64,000 nucleotides of DNA from Phoronis australis. Taxonomy: Eukaryota; Phoronida; Phoronidae. The notes under the pieces are model-generated. The model was not told the DNA's origin. It saw only the letters and a list, made by a program, of their open reading frames with translations, and searched no databases. Position numbers and translations under genes: made by a program. Location: positions 1 through 64,000 of the forward strand of contig NMRA01000677.1 in the NCBI GenBank assembly GCA_002633005.1. The letters run 5' to 3'. Shown one piece after another: positions 1 through 10,800 of this stretch (its first letter is position 1; each line of letters starts with the position of its first letter).

Positions 1-384
1 AGTCTCTACTTATTTGTTAAGCTTGTGGTCATAGACGATGCATCATGTTGCATATGAAGTAGTGAAACATTAATTCCGAAGTTGTCTGGGTCTCTGGAAA
101 TAGACCTCTGTCAGTGACACTTGAATAGTCAAATTAAACGGGGTACTGCTTACATTAAAATACTGAAGTGTCACAATATTTGTGGTTTCACTCAAGCGTA
201 ATAAAAGAGATAAAAACAATCCCACTATTGCTACAAGTCTCTCAGGGATTGTGATGTAAAGATGGTCAACTTTGTAGGTGGAATGTCGCTGTTTTGATCT
301 GCACCTGCATAGAATCTCGAACATTAACTGGAGCAGTTGCAAATTTACTTTAAATCAAGGGATTACATGAATAGTTTATCACAC

Positions 385-451
385 CTTCCGTCCAGACTTC
401 TTGACCATTTACACTGACTCCAACGACAACACCAGGAATCCCAACCTCCTC
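385..451 (-). CDS. LACTB: LACTB coding exon 2
   Basis: A 67-bp exon between an acceptor (TTTCAG|GAGGAG) and a donor (GAAG|GTGTGA); it enters in phase 0 and leaves in phase 1. It encodes EEVGIPGVVVGVSVNGQEVW then TEG, the first strand pair of the beta-lactamase-like domain. It is too short to appear as an open reading frame by itself and was found by looking for the sequence that should follow exon 1. Confidence 0.85.
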
Positions 452-1696
452 CTGAAATCACATGATCAGTGTTACTTGGTGAACACTTTGAAATGGAAGA
501 ATGAAACAGTGGAGCAATATATCATCCTTTACATGAAAGGCATATAACTAATCTGATTTAAATATTGTAACCAGTCTTGAAATAAAATCTGCAAATACAA
601 GTTACAGGCGCATAATACAGGCAAATAATATTAACCAAAAGCACTAATGCGAACTACCCCTCTATTTATTAACCAGGGCTTAGAATGAACAATGAAAAAA
701 AGAAAACTTCCCAGGTGATGTATCGTTCCACAAATAAGTAGGCTTGTGTGATAGAAATATTTTTTGTGTTGTAAAATTTAACTGAAATAAACATATTTGC
801 ACGAATAAAGTCAAAATAATTGATAAAAAAAGAGATGAAAAAAGGGGGAACTGGAAATCAAATAAGAGGAAATTGAAACCAAAAAAGAGGAAATCTTCTT
901 AAAAGATGAATATGTCAAGCCAAGATTAATACAATGAAGATTTCCATTTCTCATTAACAAATTTTCTCACTTTCTACCAGTTGTGAAAATTGAAGTAAAG
1001 AAAATGACATCACAGATTTTAAATTATTGCAGCTATCCTTATATTCTTTCCATCTTTTGCACAGTGAAATGATTTGATATCAGATGGTACTAAAGAAACG
1101 TTATTTATCAGCATGCCCTGCTCAGTGAATTATCCCCTCACTAAAGTCCTGAAAATTACCACCATTTTGCGCACAATGCTGGTAATTTTCAGTACGGTGC
1201 TTTAGTTGGGTTTACAACCACCTGCACTACTGGTAGCATAATGTTAGTGAAACTTATTAAATTTGCTTGATCTTTTGTAAAAATATTGAAATGGTAACTG
1301 GAGTCAATGTCAACTACATATCACCTTCAGTCTTTCAATGAGGAGTCGAGATTTCGTAATTGCATTAGCTAGTTTGTCGTCTTGACCACGATGCCAAGGT
1401 TTTGAAGTTTTCTCTTCATCATCATCCAACTCATAAGCCATCACACCGTGACGTTTGCCAGTCCACAACAATCCGATTCCTGTAACGACGAGAGATATGC
1501 CGATTCCGGACCCAGTATAAAATAGAAAGTTCTGTCCGAGTTTGCTTCGTGTTGTAGACCTCGAACTCTGGTACGAAGAAGCCTTCCTGAGAGGTGAAAG
1601 TAACGGACATCTTTGCGGCTGAAGAACGACCTGTTTTGTCTGACAAACAAGTTGCAGTGCCTTGCTGTGCGGTTTGATTTGTATAAAACGAATCAT
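385..1696 (-). CDS. LACTB: LACTB, mitochondrial serine beta-lactamase-like protein (5' part, 2 exons)
   Basis: Seen: exon 1 (1325-1696) and exon 2 (385-451), joined by a GT-AG intron in phase 0, encode the first 146 residues; the gene continues beyond position 1. Residues 1-50 are rich in Arg/Lys/Ser/Gln with almost no acidic residues, like a mitochondrial presequence, followed by a membrane segment (residues 57-78, Gly/Ile/Leu-rich). The part after it (NAITKSRLLIERLK joined to EEVGIPGVVVGVSVNGQEVW) matches the start of the beta-lactamase fold of animal LACTB, which reads DEVGAPGIVVGVSVDG at this point. Known: LACTB forms filaments in the mitochondrial intermembrane space and affects phosphatidylethanolamine synthesis through PISD. 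Its catalytic SxxK motif lies further on and is not in this window. The start was set at the Met at 1696 because it begins the basic presequence; an in-frame Met at 1798 would add 34 residues with no such character. Confidence 0.88.
1140..1206. repeat. Hairpin-forming inverted repeat in LACTB intron 1
   Basis: ACTAAAG (1140-1146) and CTGAAAATTACCA (1149-1161) are mirrored by TGGTAATTTTCAG (1180-1192) and CTTTAGT (1200-1206), giving a 13-bp perfect stem plus a 7-bp perfect outer stem. It is probably a tiny foldback transposon relic. Confidence 0.6.
1325..1696 (-). CDS. LACTB: LACTB coding exon 1 (transit peptide and membrane segment)
   Basis: 124 codons from the ATG at 1696 to a donor reading AAG|GTGATA, leaving phase 0. 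It holds the presequence, the hydrophobic stretch FYTGSGIGISLVVTGIGLLW, an acidic linker (ELDDDEE) and the helix that opens the beta-lactamase domain. Reading past the donor hits a stop after four codons, which supports the splice. Confidence 0.85.
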
Positions 1697-2117
1697 AATG
1701 ATATCCGTCACACAACTAGGCCCTGCTGCTGGCGCAATAATGAATAAGAAGAGATGGTCAATGACAGTACAAGATTCGCTGTTTATATTCTGATTCAAAC
1801 ATCCGACAGGTGTCTCTGTAGTTGATCGTCAGGTGGCGCGACATACGATTGCGACTCGACCAGGGATTGTGGTCAACCTAGTTTGTGCACTACCATAGTT
1901 CGAAGAATCATGTATCTTAAAGAAACAATCGAGTCCCTTGTTAACTTTTGTAACACGGTAAATACTGCAAGATTTTATAAACTCTAAATCAAAGTGGTCT
2001 ACGGCTTCACTGTTAGCTCTGATTTCACAACCACAGGCTCTCTTAGCCAACCAGCCAGCCAGCCAGCAAGCTGTATGATTATGAAGACTATCGTCAAAAT
2101 ACAGCTAGGTACCACTG

Positions 2118-2427
2118 CAGGCCCGTAGGAAGGCAAAAATTATTGGGGGGGTGCACAAACAATTTCGACATCGCCAAATAACTCCCCCATCGCAGCCACC
2201 TCCGCTACTCGCCCCCGTCCTCCCGATGCCACCGTATTTTTACCGAATTTCCCACGGGGATACACAGTGGCAGATTTCAGTAGGGGGCCAAGAGGCCATG
2301 ACCCCCCTTAAATTCTCCCAGATTCCATTTGGTAGTTGGGAGGTGCCAATTTCTGACTGGTAAAACCCTGGCTAATACTCTGCCCTGCCCCCCCCCAACC
2401 GAAATTCCTGTATCCGCCTCTGGAACA
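2118..2427. mobile_element. Degenerate transposon end(s), hAT-like
   Basis: CAGGCCCGTAGGAAG (2118-2132) followed by a G-run, and CCTGTATCCGCCTCTG (about 2412-2427), whose complement CAGAGGCGGATACAGG has the CAG..GGCGGAT form common at hAT ends. The two ends do not match each other, so these may be fragments of two elements. No transposase is visible. Confidence 0.35.
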
Positions 2428-3954
2428 ATCCCGGAGATCCAGNGGATCCACCTCGGGAACTATCTCGTAGATCCAGCCATTAAGAGTTGAGTAACGGTGA
2501 ACCAAAACGGAGAGTAAGAAGGGTCCTGGGACCAATACACTGACCTGTAGCGAGGAGCTGCCTCAAGAGATCTAACAGTGTGAAAATACGAAATTTCCGA
2601 TGAACTAAAGCTAGTTGCTGGTCAGCTCAACTATTATTCATGTAAGACAGGCAGCTTAGCTCGTACCGGCCGTCTGCGCTTGTTCTAAGGTCAAGATTCG
2701 TTTTGTTATGATCCAGTTTCGGGAAAAGTTTATTTTATTATGGTCATTCTTTGAAAGTTTTTTTGAAAAGGTGAGGCCCCGAAGTCCCTGGTACAGTGCC
2801 TTCAAAATCCCTAGTTGAAACACGACTGGTAGTTCAGTTTCTGGTGGCTGGGAAAAGGATAGTGTGTCCCAAAATTGTTCACACTTCCTAAATGCCTGCA
2901 GTTCAAATTCAGTTCTTGTGGTTATCACTGAGAGTCTGCGCGGCCTACTGCACGGTTACATCTTATTTTTAACGTGGACACGTCAGTCATGCGAATCACG
3001 GAAAGCAATCAATTCTGTTTTGAAGAACAAAAATTCATTACTCAATACTACTGGAAACTAAAAACACCAAGGAACTGCGAAGACAACCTTTCCAAGCAAT
3101 GAGTTTAATTTTATTTATTTAAGGATTTAAAACATTTTTCTATCTACAGTTTGTGTGTACGAATTTCATTAATGTCTTTGAGTTATTTTAGGTATACAAA
3201 AATCGTTTAAGTGTACTTTACTATTTGGGGATCAAATTATAGAGTTTTTCCAACTTCAGGTAGCAATTAAATTCACTGAATTATCACCAATTCTTACAAG
3301 ATTAGCTTCTAATTGTCAAAAATCATCTATGACTCTATCGATATTCGAAGAAACATAAACAAGTAAATCAGAAACCAACGAATTCGTTTATCAAACGGGA
3401 ATTTTATGCACAGGCTCGCAGACTTTTGACGGGTAACCGCGGGAATATGGGAGATGGGGTATTCGTATTAAGGTGTATTTTCAGAGGTACCTATAACGGT
3501 TCACGATGTAAACTTGAACTCCAATGACAAAAAAACCCTTGAAATCTTTGTTTGTGATTGCAAGAGTTCTTTGAGTACCCCTTTGGACATGTACACGATC
3601 ATTACAAATAGTAGCCTAGACAGCAGTGTTTTCCACAAGTGTGAATTCCTTACAAATAACTCATAGTAACCATCGTCAAATGAGATACTATTCTTGTGAT
3701 ACTACGGGAAACAGTAACATTATTTTATAACTAACCACCGGAAATAGTCCTTTTGTGTAATTCACAAGTAGTAGTCTTCACGTTCTTCAAAATTCCACCC
3801 TTTCGAGGGCGGCAATCCTACAGTATTTTTTTTTAAATTTTTGGTTGTTTGGGTTGAATGGCTGTGCTGTGCAAGAATTTTTTTTTTTTTTGATGAATTT
3901 GGAATCTTCCCTCGTAAATGTGTAGCAGTGTCTGATTTACATACAAGGGTTAGT

Positions 3955-4187
3955 GCGCTATTCTATATTATGGTAATGGCCATGGATTTAGAATGTCTAT
4001 ATATGTAGCACGCTATTCTATATTTATGGTCATGACCATGGATATAGAGTGTCTACCTATATATCGCTATTCTATATCGATGGTCTTGACCATGGATTTA
4101 GAGTGTCTATATATTTAGCGCACTATTCTATATTATGGTCATGACCACGGATTTAGATTGTCTATATTTATGTAGCGAGCTATGACA
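3955..4187. repeat. Minisatellite, about 60-bp unit, four copies
   Basis: Four degenerate copies of a unit containing GCTATTCTATAT, then GGTCATGACCATGG, then ATTTAGAGTGTCTATATAT. Each unit carries a palindromic core (GGTCATGACC or a close variant). Confidence 0.75.
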
Positions 4188-5402
4188 ATTAGTATAACCA
4201 AAAAATAGGAACTAGAGCCTGTGCTTCGTCTAACTAACAAGTGGGTGAGACGAACTCATTATAGAATATTTTTTCTATTTGGATTTGATAGGTCTTACAC
4301 CTTGAAGCATGTAATGCACCAAGGCCAGTCAATGAATGTATATTGTGTTTATTGATTAAATACCTTTAGGCAATCATTAGTTTTAGCAGAATTATTAAAG
4401 TTTGACTTTTGGCAATATTGCGTAGCGTTTTAAGACAAATTTTCATATTGACGTCATTCAGCATTTAATTCCAAAATTTAACGCGCCAATGCCATGGATA
4501 TTCGTCAAGTTTGATATATGTAACCCCTTCTTGTTGCAACAACTAACTACACATGGTTTCTAGAACGTTTTAATGTTTCAATTTACGTTTAACAACTATA
4601 AGAGATGAAACGTGAAGTAATTACAGAAATTCATAAGCAATACTAGAATGGCTGCAGGACGGGATTAAACTGGAACCCTCTGGTACAGCACTTCGGGGCG
4701 GCAGGTGGCACCAGTGGGTTATTAATTAAAATGCGTTTGCCTGACTTACTTGAATGAATCTAAGTAATATTTCTGATGCTTAAATGTTTAGTGCCGATCA
4801 TCACAAATTGTTGTGTCGCATCTTCCTCTCCCCTCTTCCCCTCCGGAGAGGGTTCTGTACGAGACAAATCTCCTTCCATCCTAGCTACATGTACGCCCCT
4901 CAGGATGTACACTGAAGTCTGTGCCCTGACTGTTGCATACTTCTGTATGCATTATACATTGCTCCTTGCTGTTTCAAAGGCTTAGTTTTGCCCTTTATTT
5001 ACCGTCAGTGTTAATGAACTTGTATGTTACAAAGTAGACATTGTGTACTGTTCGTCTTCTTCACTGTCTTAATCAAATTTTCTAAACTTAGAATAAGTAA
5101 TGCTTGTGTAAAAATCTTGTACCTCCATTTTGGTTGATATGAATTCTGATGAGACTGATCATCGTTCACATATCAGTCTGATCATCGTTTACAGCATTAT
5201 TCTTAGGATCGTTTTTAGTCTGTGACAAGAATTCGAATAAATTACTAGGGCTGGTGAAAAAAATTACATCTTATATTACACCAGTCGTTAATATTAATTC
5301 TTATCAACATCTTATAACATGTCATACCATTCTTAGAAATAGTCGAAATTAATTTATTTTAAAGAATCATTTGTAATAAATTTTATCAACCATAATTGAT
5401 TG

Positions 5403-5508
5403 TGTACACCTGTCATGCACGTGCAGATAAAGTGCCTGTGTACACTTGTGCACGCGCAGATCAGTATAGTGCCTTTGTACACTTGTCCTGCACGCGCAGA
5501 TATACATG
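5403..5508. repeat. Short tandem repeat, about 45-bp unit, two to three copies
   Basis: Repeated blocks of GTACACTTGT, GCACGCGCAGAT and TAGTGCCT in the same order, with small differences between copies. Confidence 0.6.
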
Positions 5509-7042
5509 TATATAGAGGGACAAAGGGACATTTACCCCAAAGTGCTCCACCGAAAGAGGGCAACGTCTGAAATGGAACACCTTAAAATGAAAGGCTAAAC
5601 ATCATTAAGCTTGGAAAAAGTGACTGTTCATTCCACCGTCGTGTGGTCCCAAAATGATGCAGGGAGTGACCGCCTTCAATATGAAAGCACGAGTTCATAA
5701 AAAACAGGAAAATGGAGGTAATCGATTCCAACACTGGGCCCTCTCTCCGTGAGCGACCCCGTAAGAATTTGTCAATAAAAACACCAAAAGCTGACCTCCT
5801 TCAAGGGCGGGGCTCCTAAATGTGAAAATATCAATATTTTCAGATATCAGGAAATGCGCAGCAATTGGTGTTATCTGTCAGGTCATCAATTTTCTCAAGT
5901 GATATATTAAAAGTTTCGAGAAAAAAAATAAAGCGAAAGTTATCTCCGTTATCCGTTGCCTCTGGAAAAATATAGTTTTGCATTTGCAAAATTGACTTAT
6001 TGAATTTAAACATCCAGTAAATTAGTACGCTCCGCAAAAGCTTCGCTTTACAAATTTTCTTGATTTTTCGAAATATATACGTGCGTTTAGACGACCTGTG
6101 CTGCAAAAGCGAAGACCCTAACGACAGTGAGGACAGGGTCCTCAAAAGGTAAACCATGCACTGATGCTGATTTGTTAAATGTCCTCTTGAATTTTCTCTC
6201 TTATCCGTTTTTTACAGTCTTTTCTCGACTGTCCCTGGCACCACGCCTATGTCGGTTGCCACGGGTTAACCCAGACGCCTGAAAATTTTTTGGGGGGCNC
6301 CCCCCTCCCCTCGCTTCCTACGGCCCTGCACTGTGTGTATTTCTTCCGTTGACCCCGAAATTGCACACCGCCAGGGTAGTTCTGCTCGTCACCTCACCGT
6401 GAAACTTGTATCAACATGTAAAGCTAAAGACTGGACAGGGCGCATGCAAAATCTGGGAATCAACCGACACTCACCTTGCCCGTTACAGCTGTTTAAGTGA
6501 ATAACAATGCAATAAACGTCATTTTCTTGCGTAACTCTCCGCCTTTTCTAACAATGAAATGTATGTCATCGTTTTGAAAACGGTATGCTCGTGTCGCGGG
6601 CAAACACCATTTCCTAAATTTTTGTGATATTTCTGGGGAGATGATGATAGCTTGACAGCAGCAAAATTTGTTCTGAAATTCGTTTTTTCGGTATCAAAAT
6701 TCTAAAAACTTATAATGAATTGAAACCAGTTCCAATAATTTGTTGTGACATGTACGCAACCTGGTGAAAGAACAACAGTTGATTGAAGAATTGGCGAAAA
6801 AAGAAACTGGACAATAGGTGACGCAATATTTCATGGCGCCGAAAGCCGTCGCTAAAGATCGCTCCACAACTTTAGCAGCAGAATAACGGTTTAATAATTT
6901 AATTTACTCAGGGAAGACTGTAGTTTTTAATGACACTAATTTTGTGTCAGATTTTATCTTACCACTTTTTTACCCACATCGGTGCAAAGCTGTATATTTA
7001 ATAGCTTTGTGCCAAGGCTATCTCTTGGTCTGTCTATCGGGG

Positions 7043-7290
7043 TCACTCGTATTGACAAGGTGCCCGCAGGCGTGTACCAAAAATTACGAGTAGACGGTAC
7101 TTTTTCAGCAAGTTTTGCAGGACCCATGTGGGATCCGCACAAAAGGGGGTGGAGTAGAGAAAACTGACCCACAAAAGGGATGAGGCAGAAAAATTTACCC
7201 CACCAAAGGGGTGTAGACCTGGCACCCGCAATAAGGGGTCTCTCAGCAATTTCTGGTACACGCCTGCGGGCACCTGGTCCATATGAGTGA
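7043..7290. mobile_element. Foldback/MITE-like element with about 40-bp inverted ends
   Basis: The 22-bp sequence at 7058-7079 (starts AGGTGCCCGCAGGCGTGT) is repeated exactly in reverse complement at 7254-7275. The match extends outward with few mismatches to TCACTC (7043-7048) and GAGTGA (7285-7290). The interior is about 170 bp and non-coding. Confidence 0.7.
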
Positions 7291-7731
7291 GCTGGGGTCT
7301 CTCTGCTATGCTACTAGTAGTCTGTTGTCTTGTTGAGCTGACAGATAGCAGTGTAAGGCTATGACATGGGGATTTTTAGCCATGTTTTTCAATAACTGTA
7401 CAGTTGTGTTTCCCGAGGCGTTGGCTTTTGTTGCTGTTTATACATGGCGATGATGCACAACGCCCTCCCATCACTCTGGATCCAAGGCTCGGGGAGACTG
7501 CACGCCCTGATTCACATTTTTTGAGAAAAGGCTACTTTTAGAAGTCGGAATGGGAATTTTTTAAATCATCTCCTGACGTCTGATTATTCAAGAAATATGA
7601 GGAGGGCCAAAATCACTCATGACTCAATTTTCAGAATCAAGACAATTAAATATTGGCTTGAATTTCAAAATCTCAAATTTTAGAGACTATAAACTGAAGA
7701 ATTTTTACCATAATTTCATTGTGTTTTTCAG

Positions 7732-7827
7732 GTATGTCCTAATGCTGTTAGCCTAAACACAGATTGCAAGATTGGAGACAGAATTGACTTGTTGCAAAAG
7801 CTTGAATTGCTAATAGATGAATTGCAG
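7732..7827 (+). CDS. MBIP: MBIP exon a
   Basis: 96 bp, 32 codons, acceptor TTTTTCAG and donor CAG|GTAGGT; reads VCPNAVSLNTDCKIGDRIDL and on to LLIDELQ. Similarity to human MBIP is weak in this part; it is assigned because the splice sites are strong and the phase matches the next exon. The frame is less certain than for later exons. Confidence 0.6.
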
Positions 7828-10800
7828 GTAGGTTTTGCAACTCACTATTACGTCAGCTATCAAGTGGAAGATTGAGAGCAAATGAGCTTAAAGTCTAGCA
7901 TACTTTTATTTGCTTTTATTTGTCCTTTCCAAAGCCTCATACAATAACCGCATATCGTGGACACAATTAGCTACTGAAATAAGTTCATAAACTTTGTGAA
8001 AATGTTCAGTTGGGTTTGCAAATTCTACAGTAGTATTCCACCTGAATGAGATCAAACAACAGGGTATAAAATAAATTGCTTACCTTGGTACTTGTTCACC
8101 TGTAAGAACTGATTATTGATGAATTTTCTGGCCACCAACCACACACTGCATAGTGCTAGACTCGCATGACTTGGTTACCCTGTGCTTCAGAAATGGAACA
8201 AATTCAACTCGTTTTGCACCTCACACACAACTAGCGTTCTGAAAACTGCCCAGGTATTTTTTGTTCATTGGTGGCCAAATATACATGATACTTTGTGTGT
8301 TCTACGTTATTCTTTGGGATATGGGTGGAAGATTAAACATCGCAGTAAGCTTCTCTCAAACCCCATTAGGTATAGATCTTCATAAGCAATGTCATGGCAT
8401 TTTTGCCTTTGTTTGAATTGAAATTGATTTATTTCTCTGGGAACTTCCCTGATGGTCGTACTGTCGTGCGAATTTAAACTGACCCGCCTTGACAGGCAAC
8501 GTGGTGTATCTGGTCTAAGGTAATAATGTCATGTCGGGTCTTCTCGCGTTTGGAAATTACTTCTAATTTGTACAGAACAAAGTCATACCGATTTTGTGAT
8601 GATAAGTGTTCAAATAAAAAGTTGGAAGTGTGGAAACTATGGTTATCAGGTTCAGGGATGAAAACAAAATTTAAGTTCATTCTAAAGTCGGTTTTTGTGA
8701 ACTTCTTGGTTGAGGAAATGCTTATTAAAAATCATTATTTTCTTCTATAGGCAATATGTACTCGCATTCGGCTAAACTCTGAAAGTGGAAATATGGTTGC
8801 AGCCAGAATGCAGGCCAGTGATGACAGTTTGGTGCAAATCAAAGCTGGGAAAGCAGAGGTTTGTATTTATTTGTTGTGTGCTGTTGAAAGTGGGTAAGAA
8901 TAAAGCCAACGCACTTTCTAGAAAACTGTGTTTAGATGCTGAGTGATGTCAACTAGAAGTAGCGGCAAATTCAACAGGAAACAAATTACCTTGTACTGAC
9001 ATTTGTTTCGTCTTGAGTAAAAGTACACAGAAACGGCCTGTGTCTGTGTCTCGTCTTAGGGTTGTTTGGTGTCCCTGACTTTACTATGGAGTATAAAAAC
9101 ATATTACAATTGACACCCAAAATACTCAGTGAGCAACTCGACCTCCACAAGGTGGCGCCAGTAGACAAAAGGTCACCTTTTTTCATCTGCTTAGAGTGAG
9201 ATAAAAGGCATTAACACGGAGGCATTCGTATTCCAAAGTACCAGGTGTTTGAAGAAGGATAAATGCATTCTGTTATTTCTGTGGCGCCACCTAATGAATT
9301 CGGAGTTCCTTACTGGCTATGTATCCTTATGATTAAATTTGAATTCTTTGCAGTTCTAAGCTACAGTTGTTGTGTTCACAAATGTTTTCAGATTGACAGG
9401 CGAATTGCAGCTTTCATAGAGCATAAACAGACGGACATCGATGACAGTAACAAGAAAGAGTTCTGTAACTTTGATTTTCAGGAAGGTTTGATTTTATTTA
9501 GTGTGATTATCGCCATGTACTTATTTTGCATAAAAATAATTTCCAAAAATGATCCTTTTCCATTTTTCAAAGGCATTTTTCAAATAACAGGAATTTTAGC
9601 AAATGTTATTTTACTATCTACACATTACAATCTGTGCTTCTAAGAGACTGAATTGTCCTTAATCTGTACCTTTTGTGGAGTAACATTACGAAGTATAATT
9701 TCATTGTCGGCCATGTTGTGTGCTAAATAAGTGAAGAATGACAGTAAGCGGTGACTGAAATATTTAAGTCGTCGTTTTTAAGATCAAAAACTGACACAAT
9801 TTTGATGTTTTTCCGCATTTCCAGTATGCAAACAGATCATAACACCCCCACCCGCCTGTGTTTACATGACCTGTGTGTACTGCACAGTTTTCACCAAACA
9901 ACTGTTGATAAAATTTTGAGCCTTTTCTGTGATGTGGGAAGCCTTCAAAAATGGAAAAAGGCATTTTTAGCAGTTAGGTTTGTCTCAAATTTAACGATTT
10001 GTACTGCATTCATCCCGACATAAAAGATCGACTATTAACAAAATATTTAAAGACTTCAAATATATGTAATACATTAATGAAGAAAATTATGTTTTTCCAT
10101 TTTTTAAATTATAGAATCTCACTAAACTATCTCAAAATGAGTAGTTACATAAAAATCATGAAGAATTGATCTACATTTTTCACTGAATTATGCCAATAAC
10201 TTGCTGCACACCATGTTTGTTGTTTTTCTAAACCAGAAAAAGAACAATGCTACCTTCAGACTAAATGATAAACTACTTCAACACGTCTGCTGCAAATCGA
10301 TTGTTGGTTGATTTGTAACCATAGTCATGTACTTTTGTAATTCATTATTCCTAATTTTTGGTAATTAAAAACTTAAAATATTCGATTTATAGTATCTACT
10401 ATTGAAGTACGTGAATTCCAGCTGGAACCTCAAATTTCGTGAAAACATCAGATTCCATGAATTTGTGTTTTCTGTTGCGGAAAATCAGGGACTCTAACTC
10501 AACATTTGTTGGTACAAACCTGTTGGGAATTGCGGTTTGGTCAATCAGTGCTTGTCAGATCTCATATTTTCTCAATTTTATTTAGAAGTGATGAGACTGT
10601 AGCTCAAATTGTCGATACTTTTGTTCACAGGAAGTGAAGACTCTTGTGCAAGAACCAATGCTGTGTTTGTCGCAAGATCGGATTGCAAAAGTCATGTTAA
10701 AGGTTTGATATCAACTATTTAAATGGGTGGTTCCACTCTACTTTTGATATACTCTTGGAAATCGAGTTGACATTTTTTTTGCTGTTATAGCAATCTTGGG

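Larger units (their letters stand above)
1697..7731. other. LACTB-MBIP head-to-head interval; MBIP 5' exon(s) expected here
   Basis: Between the LACTB start and the first recognised MBIP exon, about 6 kb hold no open reading frame that resembles a protein. The missing N-terminal MBIP exon or exons (roughly 80 residues by comparison with the human protein) should lie here but could not be picked out. Two single N bases (2443, 6298), two minisatellites, a foldback element and transposon ends with G-runs occupy parts of it. The two promoters must lie within this interval on opposite strands. Confidence 0.5.

Noticed and set aside
1829-2050. 73-codon minus-strand frame upstream of LACTB
   Set aside because: No family resemblance. 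It lies in the presumed LACTB promoter/5' UTR region and begins in an AGCC repeat.
6833-6886. Short frame MAPKAVAKDRSTTLAAE as MBIP first exon
   Set aside because: It ends in a stop with no usable donor, and it does not resemble the MBIP N-terminus.
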